Notes under the pieces: model-generated | The model's database searches: none | Told to the model about the DNA's origin: nothing | Seen by the model: only the letters and a program-made list of their open reading frames with translations | Part shown: one piece after another, positions 6,546-13,426 of the stretch | Numbering within the stretch: position 1 is the first letter of the stretch | Layout of the letters: each line of letters starts with the position of its first letter | Assembly (NCBI GenBank): GCA_031550725.1 | Contig: JAVBOH010000044.1 | Location: forward strand, 1-19,204 | Origin: UBA946 sp031550725 | GTDB taxonomy: Bacteria > Bacillota > Clostridia > Oscillospirales > Ruminococcaceae | Direction of reading: 5' to 3' | Length of the DNA stretch: 19,204 bases | Program-made: the position numbers and the translations under genes

Positions 6546-7249
6546 GAACAAACTAGAACTGTTGCATGATTCATGATATACTGATTTAATTGCAGCTTAA
6601 ATTCTTTAATATTTCTCCTTGATACAGGCAGTGTTTCGTTCTTATTTAACATTTTTACATCCTTTGCATAACACTCAACATAATCAAGTGATATTAAATA
6701 TGATTGATGAATACGAAAAAAACCTTTATTTTCAAGCATTCTATTCCAATATACAAGTTGCTTTCGTGATTCAATTGTGCCTTTTATAGTATGAATATAT
6801 GTACCATCTCCATAGGCTTCAATATATACAATTTCTGATAGGTTCACTAATTTAACATTTCCTGATGTATTTACAGGTATTTTCACATCTGAAAGAATTT
6901 CTTTCTCTATCTCAGACATTGTTTTACTAAATACATCATAGCTTAGTGGTTTTTCAAAAAATCTGTATGCTCTAACCTTGAATGCTTCTTGCATAACCTC
7001 TGTATGATTAGTAAGAAAAATAATATATGTATTTTTATTATTCCTACGGAGTATATCCGCTGCATCCAGTCCATTCAACTCTGGCATTTCTATATCAAGA
7101 AATATAACGTCAAACTCTTTTGGCGATTTTAATAGTTGTGTTCCTGTGTGAAAATCATATATAGTGTAGTTTCTGTTATAATTCCTTACAAGTTCATGAA
7201 CCTGTTTGCATACCAGTTTTTCATCATCACAAATTGCTATTTTCAACAT
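6542..7249 (-). CDS. LytTR-family response regulator (AgrA/ComE-like), 235 aa
   Basis: Cytoplasmic partner of the kinase. The receiver domain (about 1-120) shows the acidic pair Asp8/Asp9, phosphoacceptor Asp52 in FLDIEMP, Thr80 and Lys100 followed by Pro. The C-terminal LytTR DNA-binding domain spans about residues 127-227, with VNLSEIVYIEAYGDGTYIH and the later FFRIHQSYLISLDYV and LPVSRRN blocks, which are diagnostic. LytTR proteins bind 9-bp direct repeats spaced 12 bp apart just upstream of weak -35 boxes; such a pair precedes the 15-aa peptide gene. The gene starts inside the end of the 96-aa gene (7-base overlap) and overlaps the kinase by four bases, so the three proteins are translationally coupled. 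Confidence 0.92.
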   Translation of the reverse strand: MLKIAICDDEKLVCKQVHELVRNYNRNYTIYDFHTGTQLLKSPKEFDVIFLDIEMPELNGLDAADILRRNNKNTYIIFLTNHTEVMQEAFKVRAYRFFEKPLSYDVFSKTMSEIEKEILSDVKIPVNTSGNVKLVNLSEIVYIEAYGDGTYIHTIKGTIESRKQLVYWNRMLENKGFFRIHQSYLISLDYVECYAKDVKMLNKNETLPVSRRNIKEFKLQLNQYIMNHATVLVCS

Positions 7250-7533
7250 ATTGGCTTTTCAAAATAGTTAATATATATTTTCTCGGATTTTTGCTGAGAT
7301 AATTTTAAACTAATCACTTCATTGTCTGCATAATGTCGAATTTTTGCAACAAATTCTTTTACATCAGCACTTGAGATATTATCCATTTTGGCATTCATAT
7401 CATCTGACATCTTGCAGATTTCCTCCAATATGCTTATTGTATGATTTGCCTGTTTGAACATAGATACATACATCTCCTGATACATATCTGCTTTCCCTGT
7501 TGTTTTCTTCTCATTCAATTCAATTGTGTTCAT
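7243..7533 (-). CDS. Unknown 96-aa protein, first gene of the signalling operon
   Basis: I do not recognise a family. The protein is soluble, charged and mostly helical by eye, with a possible coiled-coil segment around TISILEEICKMSDDMNAKMD and no membrane segment or signal peptide. The start is the ATG at 7533, eight bases after GGGAG. An upstream in-frame ATG at 7578 would sit almost on the predicted transcription start and lacks an SD. It overlaps the response regulator by seven bases, so it is made in proportion to the two-component pair. It may modulate the kinase or regulator, or act in the process they control; nothing in its sequence decides. Confidence 0.65.
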   Translation of the reverse strand: MNTIELNEKKTTGKADMYQEMYVSMFKQANHTISILEEICKMSDDMNAKMDNISSADVKEFVAKIRHYADNEVISLKLSQQKSEKIYINYFEKPIC

Positions 7534-7586
7534 TATTTTTGCTCCCTTATTTTTATTTAGATACATGTATTTTTGCATCTAAATCT

Positions 7587-7615
7587 ATTATACGACTTTT
7601 ATTTATCCATGTCAA
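7587..7615 (-). promoter_or_regulatory. Perfect consensus sigma-A promoter of the signalling operon
   Basis: TTGACA (7615-7610), 17-base spacer, TATAAT (7592-7587). Both hexamers and the spacing are consensus, implying constitutive expression of the 96-aa protein, regulator and kinase. Transcription would start near 7580, leaving an untranslated leader of about 45 bases. Confidence 0.88.
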
Positions 7616-7689
7616 TAATAATTAGATAATTATAAGGTTCGTTTATTCTTTATCATAGTGTACAATATAATAAAGGAGATATTACCATT

Positions 7690-8019
7690 ATGTTTATGAC
7701 TAAAGAAGAATTCGGATACCGCTTAGCTCAATTAAGACAACAACGAAATATTTCAGCTAGAAAAATGAGTTATAAGATTGGCAACAGTGATAATTATATA
7801 AATAAAATAGAGCTGGGTAAGTGTTATCCTAAAATGGAGAATTTCATGTATATTTGTGAATGTCTTGGAATCACGCCTGAAGAATTCTTTAAATCAGAAA
7901 GTAACTATCCTGTTAAGATTAATGAGATTATCAATGAAATAAGTTCATTAAATGAAGATGAATGTAATCAAGTTTTAAATTTTGCTAAAACTATTAATCT
8001 TTATAAGAACAAAAAATAA
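7690..8019 (+). CDS. XRE-family transcriptional regulator, 109 aa
   Basis: A small DNA-binding protein with an N-terminal Cro/CI helix-turn-helix (about 8-62): RLAQLRQQRNISARKMSYKI, then NYINKIELGKCYPKMENF and ICECLGITPEEFF. The remaining 40 residues are a helical tail, probably for dimerisation. AAAGGAG lies ten bases before the chosen ATG; a second ATG two codons on is also possible. It is divergent from the signalling operon, and a TATAAT at 7666-7671 is a likely -10 box. A strong terminator follows. It may repress its own promoter or the divergent one. The target is not visible. Confidence 0.85.
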   Translation: MFMTKEEFGYRLAQLRQQRNISARKMSYKIGNSDNYINKIELGKCYPKMENFMYICECLGITPEEFFKSESNYPVKINEIINEISSLNEDECNQVLNFAKTINLYKNKK

Positions 8020-8040
8020 AATCATAATATATAATTATAA

Positions 8041-8074
8041 AAGCAAGCATGGGTTAAGCCATGCTTGCTTTTTT
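8041..8074 (+). terminator. Rho-independent terminator after the XRE gene
   Basis: A perfect 12-bp stem (AAGCAAGCATGG / CCATGCTTGCTT) with a six-base loop and a run of T residues. Confidence 0.92.
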
Positions 8075-8089
8075 GGTATAAATTCACAC

Positions 8090-8139
8090 TAGACAACTGG
8101 GAACGTATGTGCTATAATATATAAAAAGAACACCTGTTC
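8090..8139 (+). promoter_or_regulatory. SOS-type promoter with two LexA-like boxes
   Basis: TAGACA (8090-8095), 17-base spacer and TATAAT (8113-8118) with an extended TG. A perfect GAAC-N4-GTTC LexA core (GAACACCTGTTC, 8128-8139) covers the likely transcription start. A second copy with one mismatch (GAACGTATGTGC, 8101-8112) abuts the -10 box. In B. subtilis this core is the DinR/LexA operator, so DNA-damage induction is expected. Confidence 0.8.
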
Positions 8140-8168
8140 TATTTCGTTTTATTTTAATCGTATATGAA

Positions 8169-8234
8169 AAAGGAGGTGCAATCCTATACTAGTCAATTAT
8201 GCTAATTTATGACTTAGGCATAGGTATTTTATGA
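8169..8234 (+). other. Orphan SD and 11-codon ORF, possible remnant of a deleted SOS gene
   Basis: A very strong SD (AAAGGAGGTG, 8168-8177) is followed by no ATG at usable distance. An ORF at 8199-8234 encodes MLIYDLGIGIL and overlaps the next start as ATGA, the usual coupling of adjacent operon genes. The pattern fits an internal deletion that removed a gene between this SD and its last codons. A short uORF starting at the GTG within the SD is an alternative. Confidence 0.35.
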
Positions 8235-8467
8235 GAAAAGTATATGTTGAGGTTATAGCTGATTTTAGTCCAAATGGTTGTATAACTCCACTTTCAATTA
8301 TCTGGGAAGATGGTACAGTATATCAAATTGATAAAGTACTTGACAGCAGACGTATGGCTGCTACTAGGGTAGGTGGCATAGGAATTCGATATACATGTCG
8401 CATTTTAAATCAAGAATCATATATTTTTTACGATGATAGTAAATGGTTTGTGGAAGCAAAGGTTTAA
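8231..8467 (+). CDS. Small conserved protein usually linked to Y-family DNA polymerase genes, 78 aa
   Basis: The sequence pattern VYVEVIADFSPNG, WEDGTVYQIDKVLDSRR, GIRYTCRI and YDDSKWFVE is one I associate, from memory, with small proteins encoded beside UmuC/DinB-like polymerases in clostridial chromosomes and mobile elements. Its biochemical role is unknown. It is a compact, probably all-beta protein. Here no polymerase is present, yet the gene still sits behind a promoter with LexA-like boxes, so it seems to be the survivor of a shortened SOS operon. Only a weak AGG precedes the ATG; translation may be coupled to the overlapping upstream ORF. A bidirectional terminator follows. Confidence 0.7.
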   Translation: MRKVYVEVIADFSPNGCITPLSIIWEDGTVYQIDKVLDSRRMAATRVGGIGIRYTCRILNQESYIFYDDSKWFVEAKV

Positions 8468-8486
8468 TAACTATAATATTAAATTT

Positions 8487-8520
8487 AAACGCCAAATGGG
8501 TTAAAATCCATTTGGCGTTT
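8487..8520. terminator. Bidirectional terminator between convergent genes
   Basis: A perfect 13-bp stem (AAACGCCAAATGG / CCATTTGGCGTTT) with an eight-base loop; the plus strand continues with T residues. It ends the 78-aa gene and the convergent XRE gene. Confidence 0.9.
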
Positions 8521-8526
8521 TTATTG

Positions 8527-8862
8527 TTATAAATCATCTTGTTCAGCAATCCAATTTATATATTTTATTATATGCTTCCTTTTATTGCTATCACAACGAA
8601 GCATACTGTCTTTTATCTGATCTAAATAATCCTCTTCCAATGTGTTAAAAGAGCCTAACAGCAAGTAATCAGGTGTTACATCTAAGGCTTTAGCTATTTT
8701 CAAAATAGTATATATACCACATTTCTTAGATGTCGCTTTTTCTATATTTGCGATTTGCACTCTGCTTAATTCCGATTTTTCAGCCAAATATTCCTGTGTC
8801 ATATTCAAAGACACTCTGCGTGATGCAATTCGTCCGCCTATAACAGATAAGTCATTTTCCAA
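8527..8862 (-). CDS. XRE-family transcriptional repressor, 111 aa
   Basis: Residues of about 8-68 form a Cro/CI helix-turn-helix: IASRRVSLNMTQEYLAEKS, LSRVQIANIEKA, then TILKIAKALDVTPDYLLLG, followed by a short helical tail. I chose TTG at 8862 because GAGGTG lies five bases before it; a GTG at 8871 overlaps that SD. The gene is divergent from the 489-aa gene, and the shared intergenic region contains repeated and palindromic AAATGCATTT/CATTTG elements that are likely its operators. It probably represses itself and the divergent gene. Confidence 0.83.
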   Translation of the reverse strand: MENDLSVIGGRIASRRVSLNMTQEYLAEKSELSRVQIANIEKATSKKCGIYTILKIAKALDVTPDYLLLGSFNTLEEDYLDQIKDSMLRCDSNKRKHIIKYINWIAEQDDL

Positions 8863-8911
8863 AGAAATCACCTCATCTATAATTTTAACATCTGTATAAG
8901 AAAGAATAAAT

Positions 8912-8963
8912 CAAATGCATTTTACATTTGTATATTGCATTTAACATTATGATATGATATAAT
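8912..8963 (+). promoter_or_regulatory. Promoter and XRE-type operators for the 489-aa gene
   Basis: TGCATTTTACATT (8917-8929) and TGCATTTAACATT (8936-8948) are direct repeats 19 bp apart. The first also sits in the inverted repeat CAAATG-N7-CATTTG (8912-8930) and the palindrome AAATGCATTT (8913-8922). A promoter with TTGCAT (8935-8940), a 17-base spacer and an extended TATAAT (8958-8963) overlaps the second repeat, so a repressor bound there would block the -35 box. Confidence 0.6.
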
Positions 8964-9027
8964 GAGTTATATATAATACTACACAAAATACTTTTTTATG
9001 TGCCTTTTTGTAAGACGGAGGTAAATG

Positions 9028-10497
9028 ATGCATAACGATGTTTACAGCTTTGCAATTAATCGGCTTGATGTAGCACTTGAATTGTACTTCAACGGCGATT
9101 GGAACGGTGAAGAATTCCTTATAAATACTGGTATTAACAATATAATTGAATACTTTGATAAAGACGATACTATAAATATTTTAAAGATTTTATTAAATAT
9201 CCGATTAGGTACACTCAATTTTAATAATAAAAATAATTGTTATGATATTATTTGGGATTTCGAGCAATTTGGATCAAAAAACCGTACTGAACTTAAATGC
9301 TATGACAGTTTTGAAGTGTTATATAACGGTGTATGGACGGATACTACCATTCGCTTTGACGAAGAATACAGCAGAGGTTGGTATTTGGATGATATTGAAT
9401 ATGTGGTTTTAGATGGTATTCGGGTATGTCATTTTTACAGGTGTGTGGAAGATATCACAAACGACGAACTTGATGAATATATAGATGATGAGATACTAGA
9501 TAAGCATACTAATAAGCAATATAAGGAAATCATGAAAAAGCTTTCAAATAAACATAAAAGTAAAAATGGAGGTATCAATATGGAAAATAATTCACAAAAT
9601 CCCAACAACAAAGATGCATTAAAAATGGAAGTTACTGAGGTTATGAGAGAAATTGTCATGGACAGTTTCAAAAATATCGGTGGAAAATTTTTTGACTTTC
9701 TTTGTGGTGGTACACAAGAGCAATCAGCCTCACCAATTTTACATGATGAACATATACCACAAAAACTACATGAAGAATTAACTGGAACACCAGAAATAAT
9801 TACCTCAAAAGATGAAAACCTACTTAAAGAAAACTTTTTAAATGTAGTATCAGGTTACTTATTTATTGCACTCCAAAAGTACGGTTATTCAGAAAAAGAC
9901 ATTAGAGGTATCCTTCAACAACTTGATGAAAGTATTAAAAACCATAATTATTATGAAGCAATGCAGGCTAATGAAAGCTTTCAAACAAAGCATTTTCCAG
10001 TTGTAATTATGGGTATTATTGTACCTTTAGAGTATAATGATACTAAAATATCTGACTTAAATTATAGCAGCAATATTACAGGCTCAAGAATTACTAATGC
10101 ATTGAGTTCGATAGGAATAGTATATATAAGGGATTTTTATGATAAACCAAATTATGCAAATAACCTACCCCAAATAAATAGATTTGGGATAGGTTCTGTT
10201 AAAGAATTTAAAGCAGCTCTGATGAGAACAATTGGGCAGGAAAAAGAAATATCTGATTTACCTTTAATAATCGGAGGTGTTGTTGTACCAAAAAAATTCC
10301 ACAACCGCAAGGTTTCTAACTTAAACTATGCTAGTAAAGCTTCACAAACTAAAATTGTAAAAAGATTAAAAGAACATAATATAAAGTATTTGAGAGATTT
10401 TTATAATGAGGAAAATAAAATTACTAAACTTGGCTTTAGTCCAAATGGACGTAAGTCTTTTCTAGAAACTTTGAGAAAAACTATTGAAGTTGAATAA
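9028..10497 (+). CDS. DUF5348-like protein fused to tandem RNAP alpha-CTD-like domains, 489 aa
   Basis: Function unknown. Residues of about 65-140 resemble DUF5348 (CYDSFEVLYNGVWTDTTI, later GWYLDDI and LDGIRV), a small domain common on mobile elements. A charged linker follows. Residues of about 323-405 and 411-489 are two related repeats (first VIMGIIVPLEYNDTKISDLN, second IIGGVVVPKKFHNRKVSNLN). In each repeat the second half, SRITNALSSIGIVYIRDFYD then INRFGIGSVKEFKAAL, looks like the RNA polymerase alpha C-terminal domain, which binds DNA through paired helix-hairpin-helix motifs. So it may bind DNA or contact polymerase. The ATG at 9028 fits GGAGG best (six bases); one codon earlier is also possible. 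A second in-frame start with a perfect SD lies at 9580, so the locus may make a short form of 305 aa or be an ancient two-gene fusion. Confidence 0.7.
   Translation: MHNDVYSFAINRLDVALELYFNGDWNGEEFLINTGINNIIEYFDKDDTINILKILLNIRLGTLNFNNKNNCYDIIWDFEQFGSKNRTELKCYDSFEVLYNGVWTDTTIRFDEEYSRGWYLDDIEYVVLDGIRVCHFYRCVEDITNDELDEYIDDEILDKHTNKQYKEIMKKLSNKHKSKNGGINMENNSQNPNNKDALKMEVTEVMREIVMDSFKNIGGKFFDFLCGGTQEQSASPILHDEHIPQKLHEELTGTPEIITSKDENLLKENFLNVVSGYLFIALQKYGYSEKDIRGILQQLDESIKNHNYYEAMQANESFQTKHFPVVIMGIIVPLEYNDTKISDLNYSSNITGSRITNALSSIGIVYIRDFYDKPNYANNLPQINRFGIGSVKEFKAALMRTIGQEKEISDLPLIIGGVVVPKKFHNRKVSNLNYASKASQTKIVKRLKEHNIKYLRDFYNEENKITKLGFSPNGRKSFLETLRKTIEVE
9568..9582 (+). promoter_or_regulatory. Internal SD and in-frame ATG within the 489-aa gene
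   Basis: GGAGGT lies six bases before an in-frame ATG at 9580 (codon 185). Initiation there would give a 305-aa protein (MENNSQNPNN...) with the two alpha-CTD-like repeats and without the DUF5348-like part. The SD is as good as those of true starts nearby, and the boundary coincides with a low-complexity linker. Confidence 0.6.
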
Positions 10498-10642
10498 CCG
10501 GTTGGTATTTAAATCCATATTGTACCTAATAAATACATATTAACTAAGCCATATATAGAATGGTGACCATTTAATAATTAAGACTTAATCTACAATAAAC
10601 AAACGAAAAGATTATCTCTTTGCTTATTTATAAAGAACTTTA
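10498..10642. other. Short intergenic region between convergent genes
   Basis: AT-rich, with no ORF bearing an SD. A weak stem (ATAAAG / CTTTAT near 10630-10645) could help end the msrAB transcript, but no convincing terminator is visible for either gene. Confidence 0.3.
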
Positions 10643-11590
10643 TTAAATTAAATCTAGTAAATATCCATAACCGTTTTTCTCCATTAAGCTTTTAGGAATA
10701 AATTTTAATGATGCACTATTAATACAATATCGTAATCCTCCAAATTCTTTAGGACCATCTTCGAAAACATGCCCTAAATGTGAATTTCCTGCACGGCTTC
10801 TGACTTCCGTTCTCATCATTCCATGAGAACGGTCGTTTTTTTCTATAATAACATTCGGATCAATCGGTGAAGAAAAGCTTGGCCATCCACATCCTGAATC
10901 AAATTTATCTTTAGATGAGAAAAGCGGCTCGCCTGTTACAACATCAATATATATTCCATCCTCAAAATAATTATCAAACTCGTTTTGAAAAGGTGGCTCA
11001 GTTGCATTATTCTGAGTAACTTTATATTGCATATCAGTAAGTTTTTCATGTAATTCATTATCATCAGCTTTATTGTAATTGAAAGGGTCAATAATTGACT
11101 TTACAGCCTTTTCAAATGTTGGATTGCTGATATGGCAGTATCCAAATGGATTTTTATCAAGATATTTTTGATGATATTCCTCTGCGGAATAAAAGTTTTT
11201 AAGTGGTTTTACTTCAACAGCAACAGGTTTATCATAACGTTTTTGAAGATTAATTATTGAATTATCAATAACTTTTTTATCATTATCATCAACATAATAA
11301 ATACCTGTACGATACTGCGTCCCCGTATCTCCGCCTTGCTTATTAACAGATACAGGATTTATTGATTCATAAAATAAATCAAGTAAAAAAGGCAATGAAA
11401 TTATATTGCTGTCATACTCTACTTTTACAGTTTCAGCATGACCCGTTTTACCGCTGCAAACTTCTTCATAAATAGGATTTTCTGTGATTCCGTTTGCATA
11501 TCCCACCTCGGTAGATTTTACACCTGTTATAAGTGAAAGAAACTTTTCTGTTCCCCAGAAACATCCTCCTGCAAGATATATTACTGCCAT
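10643..11590 (-). CDS. msrAB: Bifunctional peptide methionine sulfoxide reductase MsrA-MsrB, 315 aa
   Basis: Repairs oxidised methionine in proteins: MsrA reduces the S- and MsrB the R-sulfoxide, with electrons usually from thioredoxin. The MsrA domain (about 1-160) has the catalytic GCFWG motif with Cys10 and the conserved GYANG, GHAE and YHQKYL blocks. The MsrB domain (about 180-305) has SGCGWPSF with Cys234, GHVFEDGP and catalytic Cys289 in RYCINSASL. The zinc-binding CxxC pairs seen in many MsrB proteins are absent, as in other MsrB forms. Length and A-then-B order fit standard fusions in Firmicutes. GGAGG lies four bases before the ATG. It is cytoplasmic, having no signal peptide. It follows the Ku/ligase genes by 16 bases on the same strand, so it may be cotranscribed with them as part of a stress set. 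Confidence 0.97.
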   Translation of the reverse strand: MAVIYLAGGCFWGTEKFLSLITGVKSTEVGYANGITENPIYEEVCSGKTGHAETVKVEYDSNIISLPFLLDLFYESINPVSVNKQGGDTGTQYRTGIYYVDDNDKKVIDNSIINLQKRYDKPVAVEVKPLKNFYSAEEYHQKYLDKNPFGYCHISNPTFEKAVKSIIDPFNYNKADDNELHEKLTDMQYKVTQNNATEPPFQNEFDNYFEDGIYIDVVTGEPLFSSKDKFDSGCGWPSFSSPIDPNVIIEKNDRSHGMMRTEVRSRAGNSHLGHVFEDGPKEFGGLRYCINSASLKFIPKSLMEKNGYGYLLDLI

Positions 11591-11606
11591 AAAGCCTCCA
11601 TTTTAA

Positions 11607-12545
11607 TTATCTTTCCAAGCACTCACAAGGAGTTTTATCCTCTCTTAACCCCTTAAAAACAGGTTGACGCATACCACCACTATCCGTTTTCATCATATAC
11701 TTTACAGTACATACTAGCTGTATTTCAACCCATATAGCAGCTTCATTACCTTTGGGTATAGGATTAAAATGTGCTGCTGTAGTATCTAATACCTTTATTT
11801 TACGAAAAGCTTCACCACCTACACCTAAAGTAACATGCCCTTTATAAACAAGCTGACCATCACTATATTGACCTAAGATTATGCTGTTCATGCTATTTTC
11901 CTTTGGAATGTAACCAAGAACAACATAATCATCATCCTGAAGATACTTCATCTTGATCCAGTCCTTTGTACGCTTATCAAAGTAGTATTTACTATCCTTA
12001 CGTTTCGCTACTATACCCTCAAGTTCCTGTCTTTCAGCGAGTTCATAGAATGCAACACCATTTTTTTCAATAAAACGTGATACTGCAAATCTTTCATTTT
12101 CAGACTTAACTGCTTTTTCAAGCAGTTTTTTTCTTTCTGTCAGAGGTAAATCAGTAACCTGTCTATCCTCATAATACAGAATATCAAAGACTGTAAAGCA
12201 AGCAGGATACTTTTTTGATGCCATATCAATTTTCACTGGACTACTCATCATACTCCGACGTTGTATTTCAAAGAAGTCAGGTTTGCCATCTTTAATAACT
12301 GCAAGTTCCCCATCAAGAATACATCGAACATTTATATTAGTATGAATATCTGAAAGCTCTGGAACTTTCGTTAGCATTTTCATATTACGTTTATTACGAA
12401 GTTCTGTTCCATTTTCATCGAGATATGCGATACAACGTTCTCCATCAAGCTTTAGCTCATATATATAATCATCACTGTCAAATGCTTCACCCTCAGCTCC
12501 TATTAGCATTGGCTTGATATCCTTTGTATCCCAAATATCACTCAT
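11607..12545 (-). CDS. ligD: ATP-dependent DNA ligase of bacterial NHEJ (LigD ligase-domain type), 312 aa
   Basis: Seals double-strand breaks held by Ku. The nucleotidyltransferase core shows motif I KLDGER with the AMP-accepting Lys32, motif III FTVFDILY, motif IV EGIVAKR and motif V DWIKMK. An OB-fold domain follows (about 205-312), with YVVLGYIP and GHVTLGVGG. There is no polymerase/primase or phosphoesterase domain, so this is a stand-alone ligase rather than the three-domain LigD of mycobacteria; no separate polymerase gene is next to it. The ATG overlaps the end of the ku gene by eight bases and has GGAG six bases upstream, so the pair is translationally coupled and coregulated. Confidence 0.93.
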   Translation of the reverse strand: MSDIWDTKDIKPMLIGAEGEAFDSDDYIYELKLDGERCIAYLDENGTELRNKRNMKMLTKVPELSDIHTNINVRCILDGELAVIKDGKPDFFEIQRRSMMSSPVKIDMASKKYPACFTVFDILYYEDRQVTDLPLTERKKLLEKAVKSENERFAVSRFIEKNGVAFYELAERQELEGIVAKRKDSKYYFDKRTKDWIKMKYLQDDDYVVLGYIPKENSMNSIILGQYSDGQLVYKGHVTLGVGGEAFRKIKVLDTTAAHFNPIPKGNEAAIWVEIQLVCTVKYMMKTDSGGMRQPVFKGLREDKTPCECLER

Positions 12546-13308
12546 TTTTTACTCCAACTTGTTCAAGGCTTTGTTTCAATGCTTCCATAATATCAATTGC
12601 AGTTATCCTTATTTCAGGTGATGCAGCAACAATTTCCTTGCCAGATATCTTCTGTTCAATAATCTCTTTAAGTCTGACTTGATATTCGTCCTTATATAAA
12701 TCAGGCTCAAAATCCTTAACCATGGCATTTATAAGGGTTTTAGCCATTGTTAGTTCTTGCTCATTTACATCTGAGTGTACAGGCTCTTTTGGTGCTTCCT
12801 TGACTTCATCATTAAAAAACATAGTTTCTATCAAGATACCCTTATCTGTTGGAATAAGTGCAAGCAGCTTTTCCTGTGTTCCCATTACAGTTTTAGCAAT
12901 AGCAATCTTATTCTCATCTTTCATTGCCTTTCGTAATAACTCAAAAGCTTTATCCCCACCTGTTTCCGGTACAGCATGATATGTCTTGTCATAATAAATT
13001 GGGCGAATTGAATTTAGGTCAGTGAAATGCAGGATATGAATGGTTTTATCCTTTTCAGACTTAGCCTTTTCAAAATCTTCATCACTCATAATAACATATT
13101 GGTCTTTATCATATTCAAAACCTTTTACTATGTCCTCCGTTCTAACTTCTTTACCACATGATGCACATACTTTTTTGTATCTTACCCTACTACCATCTTC
13201 TTTACATAATTGGTTAAAATGAATATCATTATCCTGTGTAGCTGTATATAACCCTACTGGAATATGCACCATTCCGAATGATATTGCTCCTCTATGAGAT
13301 ACTGCCAT
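12538..13308 (-). CDS. ku: Ku protein, non-homologous end joining, 256 aa
   Basis: A homodimeric ring that binds DNA double-strand ends and recruits the ligase. The start matches bacterial Ku (AISFGMVHIPVGLYTAT), followed by HFNQLC, a CxxC pair (Cys48/Cys51), GFEYDKDQYVIMSDEDF, and the bridge region with PIYYDKTYHAVP and LLRKAMKDENKIAIAK. The length is close to minimal Ku; no lysine-rich C-terminal extension is present, only the short helical tail that usually contacts LigD. AAGGAG lies eight bases before the ATG. It is the first gene of the operon with the ligase and is preceded by a terminator, so it has its own promoter in 13309-13375, where I see only AT-rich candidates. Confidence 0.96.
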   Translation of the reverse strand: MAVSHRGAISFGMVHIPVGLYTATQDNDIHFNQLCKEDGSRVRYKKVCASCGKEVRTEDIVKGFEYDKDQYVIMSDEDFEKAKSEKDKTIHILHFTDLNSIRPIYYDKTYHAVPETGGDKAFELLRKAMKDENKIAIAKTVMGTQEKLLALIPTDKGILIETMFFNDEVKEAPKEPVHSDVNEQELTMAKTLINAMVKDFEPDLYKDEYQVRLKEIIEQKISGKEIVAASPEIRITAIDIMEALKQSLEQVGVKNE

Positions 13309-13375
13309 ACTATCAACTCCTTTTGTTATTTAGTATGACTTTTTTTATCCATAATATACTTTCGTAGAATTTCTA

Positions 13376-13409
13376 ATAAAAAATCGGAACAGTAAATAAA
13401 ACTGTTCCG
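13376..13409 (-). terminator. Rho-independent terminator after the J-domain gene
   Basis: A perfect 9-bp stem (CGGAACAGT / ACTGTTCCG, 13385-13409) with a seven-base loop, followed on the minus strand by ATTTTTTATT. It separates the J-domain gene from ku. Confidence 0.88.
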
Positions 13410-13426
13410 ACTATTTTACAATAATA

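Noticed and set aside
7534..7578. Upstream ATG extending the 96-aa protein to 111 aa
   Set aside because: It sits only about two bases from the predicted transcription start and has no SD; the ATG at 7533 has GGGAG at normal spacing.
12722..13222. Plus-strand ORFs opposite ku
   Set aside because: Antisense shadows of a clear Ku coding sequence, with no SD and Ser/Leu-rich composition.
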